From assembly GCF_026642255.1 (NCBI RefSeq), contig NZ_CP113264.1:1054001-1118000 (forward strand): a stretch of DNA of 64,000 nucleotides. Direction: 5' to 3'. The notes beneath the pieces were generated by a model. It was not told the DNA's origin. It was given only the letters and a program-made list of their open reading frames with translations, and searched no databases. Origin of the DNA: Streptomonospora nanhaiensis (GTDB lineage Bacteria > Actinomycetota > Actinomycetes > Streptosporangiales > Streptosporangiaceae). Shown here in pieces: positions 36,408 through 44,786 of the stretch. Every line of letters begins with the position of its first letter. The stretch's first letter is position 1. Position numbers and translations under genes: made by a program.

Positions 36408-37484
36408 GTGTTCTGGAAGCGGAAGCCGAAGAAGCAGGAAGGCCCGGAGGCCACCGATTCCGCTGCGGAGGTCGCGGTGGACGACAAGGCGGCGGCCGGG
36501 GCGACCGACTCCGGCACGGCCGGGGAGAACCCGTCCGAGGAGAAGGACGCGGTCGCGGAGGCCTCGGAGAAGGACTCCGGCCGGGCCGACGGCTCCGAGA
36601 AGGACCCCGGCGGGGCCGACGGCTCCGAGAAGGACCCCGGCGGGGCCGAGGCGGACGCCGCCTCCACCGACGAGAAGCCCGTCGCCGACGCCGATGCCGA
36701 CGAGGCGCCCGCCGACGACGAGAAGCCCGTCGTCGGCGAGGGGGAGCCCGACGCGGAGGCCGCCGAGGCGGACGAGGACGCCGAGGCGGTGGCGGCCGAG
36801 GCGGACGAGCCCGTCGGGCTGTTCGCCGACGAGACGGAGGAGGTCGGCGTGACCGGCCCCGACCCCGACGGCATCACGCGCGTGCGCAGCGTCGGCGTCT
36901 TCGAGTTCGACGACGAGAAGTTCGACGTCGTCGCCAACACGTGGATCGTGAAGGCGGACGACGAGGGCGTCATCGTCATCGACCCCGGTTACGACGCCGA
37001 GGCCGTCCTGGAGGCCGTCGGAGACCGCGAGATCTACCTCGTGGCCTGCACCAACGCCTACGGTCCGCACATCGAGTCGGCCATCAAGGTCGCCGAGGAG
37101 GCGGACGCCGACATCGCGCTGCACCCCCGCGAGATGCGCGCCTGGCGGCGCCACCACGGGGCCGAGCACCGGCCCGAGATCGAGGTGGAGGGCCAGGGCG
37201 CCCTCGACATCGCGGACCTGCACATCGACGTCCTCGCCCTGCCCGGGACCTCCTCCGGCAGCGTCGGCTACTACATCGCCGAACTGGGCGTCGTCTTCAG
37301 CGGCGACGCGCTGCGCAAGGGCGAGCCGGGCATGGTCGGCAACACCTACATCGACTACACGACGCAGCTGGCCTCCATCGGTGAGGCGCTGCTGTCCCTC
37401 CCGCCGGACACCCGCATCCTGCCGGACCGCGGTCCGTCCACCACCTCGGGCGCGGAGAGCAAGAACTTCGACTCCTGGGTCTGA
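36408..37484 (+). CDS. Metal-site-less metallo-beta-lactamase-fold protein with acidic N-terminus
   Basis: A 358-residue protein from GTG 36408 with AAAGG upstream. Residues 1-150 are strongly acidic and low-complexity after a basic start (MFWKRKPKK), including three copies of a 10-residue unit like GSEKDPGGAD. Residues 158-350 follow the metallo-beta-lactamase order, but the metal ligands are replaced: the usual HxHxDH is TNAYGPH (215-221, only the last His kept), the PGH of the second site is PGTSS (279-283), and the final GH is PDRGPST (339-345). Only Asp300 (SGD) remains. Catalysis is not expected. It lies 111 bp after the PHP gene and ends at a strong hairpin; a binding or scaffold role is inference. 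Confidence 0.8.
   Translation: MFWKRKPKKQEGPEATDSAAEVAVDDKAAAGATDSGTAGENPSEEKDAVAEASEKDSGRADGSEKDPGGADGSEKDPGGAEADAASTDEKPVADADADEAPADDEKPVVGEGEPDAEAAEADEDAEAVAAEADEPVGLFADETEEVGVTGPDPDGITRVRSVGVFEFDDEKFDVVANTWIVKADDEGVIVIDPGYDAEAVLEAVGDREIYLVACTNAYGPHIESAIKVAEEADADIALHPREMRAWRRHHGAEHRPEIEVEGQGALDIADLHIDVLALPGTSSGSVGYYIAELGVVFSGDALRKGEPGMVGNTYIDYTTQLASIGEALLSLPPDTRILPDRGPSTTSGAESKNFDSWV
36561..36650 (+). repeat. 30-bp tandem repeat (three copies) in the acidic region
   Basis: Three consecutive 30-bp units (36561-36590, 36591-36620, 36621-36650) code for 10-residue repeats; copies two and three differ at one base, copy one is more diverged. In-frame expansion is possible. Confidence 0.9.
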
Positions 37485-37500
37485 CCCCGGACAGGAGCAA

Positions 37501-37536
37501 CGCCGTGCCGCCGCCCCTCGGGGCGGCGGCACGGCG
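37501..37536 (+). terminator. Strong hairpin after the MBL-fold gene
   Basis: A perfect 17-bp stem (37501-37517 with 37520-37536) lies 17 bp past the stop, between this gene and the convergent hydrolase gene. Confidence 0.8.
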
Positions 37537-37802
37537 CGTTCGGGAGCCGGGGGCGAGGGCGGGGCCCGCCCCGGTGCGGCGGCCGGGGCGTGCGCCACCG
37601 ACCCCCGGCCGGGCGCACCCCGCGGGCGCGCCGTGCGGCCCCGCCCCCGTCACACCCTGGGGCGGGCTGTCCCGGCCGGGGTACTCCACAAGACCCCCGT
37701 TGCCACCACCACGTGACCCCGAGGTGCCGGGACCGGCCACGGGTACACGATCATCGGGGGCGGGGACCCAGCGTCACACCGGCGACGGTTCCGGTCGGCC
37801 CG

Positions 37803-38711
37803 TCAGCGCCGGCCGACCGACTCCGTCTCGTTCCAGAACGAGGTCAGCACACCCGACGTGGTCTCGGGCGCCTCGACGTTGGGGGAGTGGCCCGCACCCG
37901 GCACCACCAGTCTTCGCGCGCCCATCCGCTCGGCCATGTCGTCCTGGGCGGCCGGGGTCCACGCGGTGTCGTTCTCGCCGTAGACGACGAGCGAGGGGAT
38001 CTTCAGGTCGGCGAGTTCGCCGACCCGGTCCTCGGCGCCCAGCAGGTCCTCGGCGGTGCGCATCAGCCCCAGGGCGCTGCTGGACAGCAGCCGTTCCCGG
38101 AGGAACTCCCGGATCACCGGGTCGGGGGTGCGGCTGCGCGCCTCCGCGTCGAACCGCTCCTCCCACAGCTCGCGGAGCCGTTCGGGGGTGGGGTCGACGG
38201 AGAGGGCGGCGATGAGGCCGCGGGCGGTCATGGCGCCCGGGCCGCCCAGGGCCGCCGGGCCGCTGCACATCAGGGTCAGCGAAGCGAGGTCGGCGAGCCC
38301 GGACAGGGCGGTCTCGCGGGCCACCAGGCCGCCGAAGGAGTGCCCCACCAGGTGGGCCTGTCCGCTTCCGCCGACGAGGTGGAGGACCTCGGCGACCACG
38401 CCGCCGAGGGAGGACAGGCGGTAGTCGGGGAGCTGGACGCCCGGGGGAGCCCGGAGGGTCTCCGGCCCCGGCGACTCGTAGGTGCCGGGAAGGTCGATCG
38501 CGACCACTTCCCGGCCCGCCTGGGCGAGGCTCTGGAGGAGGGCGATGAAGTCCTCCTTGCTGCCGGTGAAACCGTGCACCAGGACAGCGGGAGCCAGCTC
38601 GGTGCCCCCTGAGGTGGGAAGAGCGCGCAGGGCGGCGAGGGGACCGTAGGAGAGGGGCAGGTCCGCGCGCCGCACGCCCGGCGGCAGGTCGATGAACTGA
38701 GGTGTACTCAC
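37803..38711 (-). CDS. Alpha/beta-hydrolase
   Basis: A 302-residue alpha/beta-hydrolase-fold esterase or peptidase-like enzyme. The oxyanion strand reads AVLVHGFTGSKEDF, the nucleophile is Ser in GHSFGG (VGHSFGGLVARE), the acid is in VVYGENDTAW and the base His in GAGHSPNVE. I start it at GTG 38711 with AGGGTGG upstream; the frame runs on to 38792 without a ribosome site. It lies downstream of the DEAD-box gene on the same strand, with a hairpin in between, and is convergent to the MBL-fold gene. Substrate is unknown. Confidence 0.85.
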   Translation of the reverse strand: MSTPQFIDLPPGVRRADLPLSYGPLAALRALPTSGGTELAPAVLVHGFTGSKEDFIALLQSLAQAGREVVAIDLPGTYESPGPETLRAPPGVQLPDYRLSSLGGVVAEVLHLVGGSGQAHLVGHSFGGLVARETALSGLADLASLTLMCSGPAALGGPGAMTARGLIAALSVDPTPERLRELWEERFDAEARSRTPDPVIREFLRERLLSSSALGLMRTAEDLLGAEDRVGELADLKIPSLVVYGENDTAWTPAAQDDMAERMGARRLVVPGAGHSPNVEAPETTSGVLTSFWNETESVGRR

Positions 38712-38830
38712 GTCGGGCCACCCTAGACGATCGGTGGCCCGGCCCGGGATACCCCGGGCCGTGGCCGGCGGAGCGGCCGCCGACACCGGCACCGCGGGGG
38801 AGACGCGGTGCCCGCACGTCGTGCGCTCGC

Positions 38831-38861
38831 CGTGGCGCCCGTCCTCACGGGCGCGGCACGG
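38831..38861 (-). terminator. Hairpin downstream of the DEAD-box gene
   Basis: GCGCCCGT (38835-38842) pairs with ACGGGCGC (38847-38854) on loop CCTC, with an outer CGTG/GCACG extension. It lies just past the helicase stop. Confidence 0.5.
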
Positions 38862-38869
38862 CGGAGGGG

Positions 38870-40483
38870 TCAGGTGTTCTCGGGGTCCCGGTGGGCGGTG
38901 CCGCCGCGGGTGCGGCGGCGGCGCCGGATCCTGCGGGCGCCCTCGTCGGTGGATGCGGCACCGCCGCGGGGGGCCTCCGCCTGGGCCGGGGCGGTGGTCT
39001 CCGCCTTGACCGAGGTCCCCTCGGCCGGAGCCGATCCCTGGCCGCCGCGGGTACGGCGGCGCGAGCGGTTGCGGCCGCGTTCGCCGCCGCCCTCGCCCCG
39101 GCCGCCGGTTCCACGGCCGCCCTCGCCCCGGCCGCCGGTTCCGCGGTCGCGGCCGCCGTCACGCCGCCCGCCGCGGTCGCCCCGGGGCATGCCGGTGTCG
39201 CCGATGTCCTCGATCTCCTCGGCCTCCAGGCCGGCGTGGTCGGCACGCTTGTCGGCGGCCAGCTTGCCCTTGGTCCCGGCGGGGATCCGCAGCGCCTCGA
39301 AGAAGTGCGGCGAGGTGGAGTAGGTCTCCTCCGGCTCGGCGAAGGGCAGGTCCAGGGCCGCGTTGATCAGCTTCCAGCGCGGCATCTCCTGCCAGTCCAC
39401 GAAGGTGACGGCGGTGCCGCTGCGCCCGGCGCGGCCGGTGCGGCCGATGCGGTGCGTGTAGGTCTTCTCGTCCTCGGGCGTCTCGTAGTTGACGACGTGC
39501 GTGACGTCGTCCACGTCGAGCCCGCGGGCGGCCACGTCGGTGGCGACCAGGATGTTGATCTTGCCGTTGCGGAAGGCCCGCAGCGCCCGCTCGCGCTGGC
39601 TCTGCCCCAGGTCGCCGTGGACGGCCGCGACGGCGAACCCGCGCGTCTTGAGCTCGGTGGCCACGCGGTCGCAGGCGCGCTTGGTCTGGCAGAACACCAT
39701 GCTCTGGCCGTGGTCCTCCGCCTGGACCAGGCGGGCGAGCATCTCGATCTTGTCCATCTGGTGGGTCCGCAGCGCGTGCTGCGTGATCCGTCCGGTGATC
39801 GCGGAGCCGTCGATCTCGTTGTCGTCGCCCGCGCGGACGTGCGTCGGCTGGCGCAGGTACTTGCGGGACAGGGAGACGATCTCGCTCGGCATGGTGGCCG
39901 AGAAGAGCATCACCTGGCGCTCGGCGGGGATCCTGGTGAGGATGCGCTCGATGTCGGGGAGGAAGCCGAGGTCGAGCATCTTGTCGGCCTCGTCCAGGAC
40001 CACCGCGGACACCTCGTCCAGGCGCAGGTGCTTCTGGTTCTCCAGGTCGAGCAGCCGGCCCGGGGTGCCGACGACGACGTCGGTGCCCTCCTTGAGCCCG
40101 TTGACCTGCGGCTCGTAGGAACGGCCGCCGTAGACGGTCAGCACGCGGCCGCCGCTGCGCTTGGCGGCGGTGGTCAGGTCGGCCGCGACCTGGATGGCCA
40201 GCTCACGGGTCGGGACCACCACGAGCGCGCGGGGGCGCTTGGAGGAGCCGGGGGCCTGCTGCGCCCGCTGGAGCAGCGGGAGGCCGAAGGCCAGGGTCTT
40301 GCCGGTACCGGTGCGGGCCTGGCCGATGATGTCGCTGCCGTGCAGCGCGATCGGCAGGGCGAGCTCCTGGATCGGGAAGGGCTCCGAGATCCCCTCCGCC
40401 TCCAGGGCGTCGGCGAGTTCGGTGCTCACTCCCAGGTCGCGGAAGGTCGTCTTGGGTTTGGTCGTGTCATCTGTGGTGCTCAG
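38870..40483 (-). CDS. DEAD-box RNA helicase, apparent CTG start
   Basis: A 537-residue ATP-dependent RNA helicase. Walker A is ARTGTGKT at 56-63, then PTRELA, TPGRLL, DEAD (164-167), SAT (195-197), and the C-lobe ends HRIGRTGRAG. The basic Arg/Gly tail has RGG-like repeats and RRRRRTRGG, for RNA binding. No ATG, GTG or TTG opens the frame before GTG 40429, which would cut off the Q-motif aromatic. An in-frame TGA at 40489-40487 limits the frame. CTG at 40483-40481 has a perfect GGAGG (40496-40492) 8 nt upstream and places Phe14 exactly 17 residues before the Q-motif Gly31 (GISEPFPIQ), as in the family. I therefore propose CTG initiation; a sequence error is the alternative. Confidence 0.88.
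   Translation of the reverse strand: MSTTDDTTKPKTTFRDLGVSTELADALEAEGISEPFPIQELALPIALHGSDIIGQARTGTGKTLAFGLPLLQRAQQAPGSSKRPRALVVVPTRELAIQVAADLTTAAKRSGGRVLTVYGGRSYEPQVNGLKEGTDVVVGTPGRLLDLENQKHLRLDEVSAVVLDEADKMLDLGFLPDIERILTRIPAERQVMLFSATMPSEIVSLSRKYLRQPTHVRAGDDNEIDGSAITGRITQHALRTHQMDKIEMLARLVQAEDHGQSMVFCQTKRACDRVATELKTRGFAVAAVHGDLGQSQRERALRAFRNGKINILVATDVAARGLDVDDVTHVVNYETPEDEKTYTHRIGRTGRAGRSGTAVTFVDWQEMPRWKLINAALDLPFAEPEETYSTSPHFFEALRIPAGTKGKLAADKRADHAGLEAEEIEDIGDTGMPRGDRGGRRDGGRDRGTGGRGEGGRGTGGRGEGGGERGRNRSRRRTRGGQGSAPAEGTSVKAETTAPAQAEAPRGGAASTDEGARRIRRRRRTRGGTAHRDPENT
39088..39147 (-). repeat. 30-bp tandem duplication coding an RGG-type repeat
   Basis: Two consecutive, nearly identical 30-bp copies code for RGTGGRGEGG twice in the helicase tail. 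Confidence 0.85.
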
Positions 40484-40653
40484 GGCTCAAGCCTCCATCT
40501 TGGCGGGCCGCAACGTGGCGTGGCCGCGGCGGGGTGCGGTCGCGGTCGGCTCGTGGCCGCCGCGATGGGCGCGGCTCACCGCGGCCGTTACGGCGCGGTG
40601 GCGCTGCCTGCGTGATCCGTGCGGTGCGGGGGAACCCCCTCCGCGGATCGCGG

Positions 40654-40805
40654 ACCGTCCCCGCGTGGACGGGGAGCATCCGTGGTTCGTGGTTTCCTGG
40701 CGCGGTCTCGGCGACCACGTCGGTGGTGCGGGTCCGCGCCCGGGTGGGCGCCGCCTGCGCGGCGCCGAGGCGTGGGAGCGTCCCCGCGTGTGTGAGGAGA
40801 GTCTC
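40654..40805 (+). CRISPR. Decayed type I-E-like CRISPR repeats (two clear, one doubtful)
   Basis: Two 29-nt units (40654-40682 and 40777-40805) share CGTCCCCGCGTG exactly and 19 of 29 positions. The first can form the CCCCG...CGGGG hairpin of type I-E repeats and ends ATCCG. Their offset is 123 bp, twice a 61-62-bp repeat-spacer unit. A heavily eroded middle copy may lie near 40714-40742 (about 15 of 29 by eye). The locus is in the 512-bp gap between the DEAD-box gene and the ferritin-fold gene; no cas gene is in the window. The rest of that gap shows no gene. Confidence 0.4.
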
Positions 40806-40995
40806 GGGTCGACCGCACACGCCGGTCATCACGCAGAGTCTAGCTGGTGACGCGCCGGGTGGACATAGCAGTTCACTCCGGCTGTGGACGGCTGGGACCG
40901 TACCCGCTCCCAGCGTGTGCAACCGTGCCGGCGGCCCGTTTAGTCCCCGTGGACCCCCGTGCCGCGCCCCGCGGCCGGGCGATACCCTGGCGGGC

Positions 40996-41679
40996 ATGAC
41001 CAAAGGCCCCTCTGCCGACCCCGGCGTGATCGACCTGCTCGGGCTGCTCGCCTACGCGGAGCTCGGTTCCTTCTTCCGTCTCGCGGACGACGCCGGACTC
41101 GCCCCGTCGCTGCGGGGCAAGGGCCAGCTGGCGGCCCTGGCCGCCGCCGAGCAGGCGCACTACCAGACGCTCCGGGACCGCCTGGAGGAGCTGGGGGTCG
41201 TCCCCGAGGAGGCCATGGAGCCGTTCGTGGCGCCGCTGGACGCCTGGCACGAGCGCACCGAGGCGCAGAGCTGGCTGGAGAGCCTCGTCAAGACCTACGT
41301 CGGCGACGGCATCGCGGGTGACTTCTACCGCAAGGTCGCGGCGCTGGCGGACGAGGAGACCGCGGCCCTGGTCGAGGGAGTCCTGGCCGAGACCGGGCGC
41401 GCCGAGTTCGTCTCCGGGGCGGTGCGCGCCGCCGTGGCGGAGGACCCCAGGCTGGCCGGCCGGCTCTCCCTGTGGGCCCGCCGGCTGGTCGGCGAGGCGC
41501 TCAGCCAGGCGCAGCACGTGGCGGTGGCCCGCCCCCGGCTGGCCGCGCTCCTGGCCGAGGACCCCCAGGGCTCCGCCGGCGCCACCGCGCTCGGCGACCT
41601 GGCCGCCGTGAGCCGGATGTTCGCCTCCCTCACCGACCGCCACAAGGCGCGCCTCGACGCCATGGGCCTGTCCGCCTGA
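40996..41679 (+). CDS. Ferritin-fold protein, MiaE-like
   Basis: A 227-residue all-helical protein resembling the actinobacterial MiaE_2 group, related to tRNA 2-methylthio-N6-isopentenyl-adenosine hydroxylase, a di-iron enzyme. Possible iron ligands are Glu22 (AYAELGSF), Glu52 and His55 (EQAHY), a later Glu in LADEETAAL, and a Glu/His set in GEALSQAQHVA. The ATG at 40996 fits the family start; upstream frames have no ribosome site. In related genomes this gene often lies near the DEAD-box helicase and a TetR/MoeZ group, as here. Hydroxylase activity is not shown. Confidence 0.75.
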   Translation: MTKGPSADPGVIDLLGLLAYAELGSFFRLADDAGLAPSLRGKGQLAALAAAEQAHYQTLRDRLEELGVVPEEAMEPFVAPLDAWHERTEAQSWLESLVKTYVGDGIAGDFYRKVAALADEETAALVEGVLAETGRAEFVSGAVRAAVAEDPRLAGRLSLWARRLVGEALSQAQHVAVARPRLAALLAEDPQGSAGATALGDLAAVSRMFASLTDRHKARLDAMGLSA

Positions 41680-41842
41680 CACGGGCCGCGCCGGACCGGG
41701 GACACCACGGACACTTGACCCGTACCAGGGGCTCCCTTGGTCAAGCGGGGGTAATATCCAACACTTTCGTGACGATTCGTTGGTGGGGACACGTAAACTC
41801 GTTGAAGTCTCCCGTCTCCTGACCACGCGAGTAGGTACTTCC

Positions 41843-42154
41843 ATGCCCCGTGGGACCTCCGTGCGCCATCCGCTGGCCGGACTCACCCGTGACTTCCACA
41901 AGATCGGCCCGCTGGGCGGCCCGATCGATCCCTGGATGTGCTCTGAGCTGGACCAGCACGCCGCACAGGTGTGCGAGGGCATCACCTCCTCGGGGAGCGG
42001 GATCAACGCCCGCACCCTCGGCACCTACCTCCACGGCTTCCTCGACGGGTGCCTCGAAAGGGGCTGGGACTCGGAGGCGGTCGAATACGACTGGGAGACC
42101 CTCCGCATTCTCGCGATCTGCCGACTGGCCAAGGACCGTGGTTTCGTCCGCTAG
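41843..42154 (+). CDS. Small conserved-looking protein of unknown function
   Basis: A 103-residue protein. ATG 41843 with GTAGGT upstream is my choice; an earlier in-frame start at 41780 lacks a signal. It is soluble and probably helical, with PLGGPIDPWMCSELDQHA, CEGITSSGSGINARTLG and YLHGFLDGCLERGWDSE as the most protein-like parts and three Cys. The gene follows the ferritin-fold gene after 163 bp whose sequence is less GC-rich (TAATATCC near 41752, GTAAACTC near 41793), which suits a promoter. I recognise no family. Confidence 0.5.
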   Translation: MPRGTSVRHPLAGLTRDFHKIGPLGGPIDPWMCSELDQHAAQVCEGITSSGSGINARTLGTYLHGFLDGCLERGWDSEAVEYDWETLRILAICRLAKDRGFVR

Positions 42155-42425
42155 GTTGGTGACGTCCGCAGGCGGGTGTGACCCACGACGCGAGGTTCCC
42201 CGTGGGCACCTGCCGTTCCGGTTCTCCGGCGAAAAACCCGCGCCGGGCGTACGCTGAAAGGCGTAGGCCGCTCCGGGCGGCCGATAAGCGGCCCGGCGCA
42301 TCGTGGTCGGACCGGGGCACTGCGGAATGCAACGTGGGATTCGCGGTGTTATGTCGGTTCGGGAGCGGACCGGCGGACGCCGTAACTGGCGGAGCGGCCC
42401 GCAGAGCCGCGAGAAAGGAATGCGA

Positions 42426-42668
42426 ATGAGGAGCGGTCGACATGGGGCTGCGCGCCCACCGGTCGGCGTCCTGATCCAACAGGACCGCGTCGACTTCGCG
42501 CTGTTCGCACTGATCATCGTCGTCGCACTGGTGTCGATGTTCTTCACCGGGCCGGGGAACCTCGCCTTCTGGCTGGCTTTCCTGCCGATCATCGCCTCCG
42601 TCGTCCTCGCCTTCCGGAGGATCGAGCACCTGTCGCGCCTGGAGCTGCGCGACTCCGAGTTCCTCTGA
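42426..42668 (+). CDS. Small two-helix membrane protein
   Basis: An 80-residue protein. ATG 42426 has AAAGGA (42414-42419) 6 nt upstream; an ATG at 42420 touches it. A basic start (MRSGRHGAARPP) is followed by two hydrophobic helices at about 23-39 and 46-62 (FALFALIIVVALVSMFF; LAFWLAFLPIIASVVLAF) and a charged tail. It looks like the short actinobacterial membrane proteins of unknown role. A perfect hairpin 32 bp downstream separates it from the convergent channel-like gene. Confidence 0.6.
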   Translation: MRSGRHGAARPPVGVLIQQDRVDFALFALIIVVALVSMFFTGPGNLAFWLAFLPIIASVVLAFRRIEHLSRLELRDSEFL

Positions 42669-42700
42669 GGGCCGCCCCGCAAGGGCGCGGCGCACACGGC

Positions 42701-42728
42701 GAGGGCGGGGCCTGGTGGCCCCGCCCTC
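42701..42728. terminator. Bidirectional terminator
   Basis: GAGGGCGGGGCC (42701-42712) pairs with GGCCCCGCCCTC (42717-42728) on loop TGGT, between the convergent two-helix and channel-like genes. Confidence 0.8.
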
Positions 42729-42768
42729 CTCTGCTGTCCGCGGTCTCAGGGATCCGCGGACCTTTCCG

Positions 42769-43566
42769 TCACGAGGCGGGCCCGCCTCCCGGTCCGGGCC
42801 GGGTGGAGGCGGACGGCGCCTGGCCCGAGGCCGTGGCGCCCTCCCTGCGCTCGGTGGGACCGCTCATCGCGGCCTCCCTGCCGGCCCGGTAGCTCTCGTC
42901 CTTGTTGAGGCGGCCGGTCTCGCGCTCGGCCACGTCGAGCCAGCGGGACCAGCGCGAGCGCATCGGCTCGATCATGCCGCCGCCGACGCCGACGACGAGG
43001 ATGCCGCCGATCGTCGCCAGGACGGCGATCAGGACCGGCATGGTCACGCTCACGGCGACGCCCATCTGGTTCAGCGCCGCGATGACACCGAGGGCCAGGA
43101 TGAACACCCCCGCCACGTTGGCGATGAACCGGCCGTAGGACAGGCCGCCCAGCGCGCCCGAGATGATGTCGCGGACCGCCTTGGCGATCATGGCGGCGAC
43201 CACGACGATCACCAGGGCCACGATGCCGCGCGGGATCCAGGAGATGACGTCGCTGAGCAGCGTGCTGATCGGGTTCGGACCGAAGACGTTGAACGCGAGA
43301 GTGAACACGAACAGCAGTCCGACGTAGTAGATGATCTTTCCGCACAGCTCGCTGGCGGTCCAGCGGCTCCGCTCGAAGTACTCGCCCACACCCCCGCGGT
43401 GCAGTGCGCGGTCCAGTCCGACGCCGTGCAGGCCCTTCGCGACCCCCTTGCCCACCAGCCAGGCGATGAACCAGCCCAGAACCAGGATCACGAGGAAGCC
43501 GATCAGCAGCGGTACGAAACCCACCACCGCCTGCCAGGCCGTCGTCAGGCCCTGACCCATGTCCAT
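42769..43566 (-). CDS. TM-helix-repeat (CmpX/MscS-like) membrane protein
   Basis: A 265-residue membrane protein with about five hydrophobic helices (13-38, 79-96, 111-131, 150-168, 174-196). The repeated unit of a long helix plus amphipathic turn, as in VRDIISGALGGLSYGRFIANVAG split over two elements, resembles the TM_helix repeats seen in CmpX-type and MscS-related proteins, but the soluble MscS beta domain is absent. The C-terminal 60 residues are polar and end Pro/Gly/Ser-rich. Start ATG 43566 has GGTGAAG upstream; ATG 43560 is nearly as good. Channel function is a family-based guess. Confidence 0.75.
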   Translation of the reverse strand: MDMGQGLTTAWQAVVGFVPLLIGFLVILVLGWFIAWLVGKGVAKGLHGVGLDRALHRGGVGEYFERSRWTASELCGKIIYYVGLLFVFTLAFNVFGPNPISTLLSDVISWIPRGIVALVIVVVAAMIAKAVRDIISGALGGLSYGRFIANVAGVFILALGVIAALNQMGVAVSVTMPVLIAVLATIGGILVVGVGGGMIEPMRSRWSRWLDVAERETGRLNKDESYRAGREAAMSGPTERREGATASGQAPSASTRPGPGGGPAS

Positions 43567-43808
43567 AACGTCTTCACCCCCAAATCGCTCACTCCGCCGG
43601 CGTGCCGAATTCGGCCCGGGCGGACTCCGCGAAGAGAAGCCATTTACTTCTCATTCCGGCGATACCCGGCGAACGGGAATCGAACCGCTTGTGAGACGTC
43701 GGGCGAGGGGATTGCCTTTTCTTGGTGAATTTCTTGCGAAAAAGGGGGAGAGGGATTCGCCGTGAGGGGGGACAATGCCGCCGGGACGATCGGTTCCGCC
43801 ACAACGCG

Positions 43809-43841
43809 GGACCCCCGGGCGCGCCGTGCGCCCGGGGGTCC
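43809..43841 (-). terminator. Terminator of the tetR gene
   Basis: A perfect 14-bp stem (43809-43822 with 43828-43841) and a 5-nt loop lies 54 bp past the TetR stop. The rest of the gap to 43567 is less GC-rich and carries the promoter region of the channel-like gene. Confidence 0.75.
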
Positions 43842-43894
43842 TCGCGCCCCGGCGGGCGCGGCGTCCGCGGGTCCCGGGGAGCGCGCCGAGCGTT

Positions 43895-44536
43895 CTAGGC
43901 GTCCTGCTCGTCGGCCCTGCGCTGGAGGTCCCAGCCGCTTATGCCCCGCCAGGCCAGCCGGGCGACGAGCTGCTCGGCGGCGTCCTTGGGGACGGCCCCG
44001 TGGTTGTTGAGCCAGTACCGGGCGCTGGTCTCGGCCATGCCGACCAGGCCGATGCTCAGCAGGTGCGCCTCCTCGTCGGAGATGCTGGTGTCCTGCCGGA
44101 TCACCGCGCCGATGAGCTCGGCGCAGCGCTGGAAGGTCTGCTCGGTCTTCTCCCGCACCGCCGGAAGGTTGCGCAGGTCGGACTCGAACACCAGCCGGAA
44201 GGCCTCGCCGTCCCCCGCCACGAAGTCGAAGTAGGCCTGGAAGCTGGCGGCGACCCTCTGCCGGTTGTCGTCCGTGCTCTCCAGGGCTTCGCGCTGCTTC
44301 TCGACCAGCGCCTCGGAGTGCTCTTCGAGCAGGGCGAGGTAGAGCTCCAGCTTCCCCGGAAAGTGCTGGTAGAGCACTGGCTTGCTGACACCCGCGCGGT
44401 CGGCGATCTCGTCCATCGCCGCCGCGTGGTAGCCGCGGGCGACGAAGATCTCCTGTGCCGCGGACAGGAGTTGGCGGCGCCGCCTGACCCGGGGCAAGCG
44501 GGTGCCCCGGGCGCGGGCGTCTGAAGGAGCTGTCAC
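43895..44536 (-). CDS. TetR/AcrR-family regulator
   Basis: A 213-residue repressor-type regulator. After a basic leader (RLPRVRRRRQLL) the helix-turn-helix spans about 34-60 with TetR hallmarks DEIADRAGVSKPVLYQHFPGK. The ligand domain holds FVAGDGEAFRLVFESDLRN. I take GTG 44536, which has GGAGG 7 nt upstream; the ATG at 44560 would leave that ribosome site inside the gene. In other actinobacteria a TetR gene of this kind sits between the ferritin-fold/DEAD-box group and moeZ. Ligand and target unknown. Confidence 0.88.
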   Translation of the reverse strand: MTAPSDARARGTRLPRVRRRRQLLSAAQEIFVARGYHAAAMDEIADRAGVSKPVLYQHFPGKLELYLALLEEHSEALVEKQREALESTDDNRQRVAASFQAYFDFVAGDGEAFRLVFESDLRNLPAVREKTEQTFQRCAELIGAVIRQDTSISDEEAHLLSIGLVGMAETSARYWLNNHGAVPKDAAEQLVARLAWRGISGWDLQRRADEQDA

Positions 44537-44786
44537 ACCCACACCCTCCGAACTCGGCATGGCAGATGCGCGCCATGTCCGAACATCTGCGTGGCTAGTG
44601 CTGCCGGGCGCGGCCGGTCACCGGCGCGCCGTCACAGCTTTCGCCCCATCCTACTCCCGCGTAGCTTCCGTGCGGGCGGGGAGAAGGGGACGGAAGGGGC
44701 GATCGGGGCACGGGAGCCCCTCCCCGTCGGCGGGCCGGCACGGCAGCCGGACGCCGGAACCGCGGCGCGGGCGGGCCGGCACGGTC

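Noticed and set aside
43671..43690. Minus-strand CGGTTCGATTCCCG resembles a tRNA T-loop.
   Set aside because: The flanking bases do not form the 5-bp T stem (two mispairs), and no anticodon or acceptor arm is found upstream.
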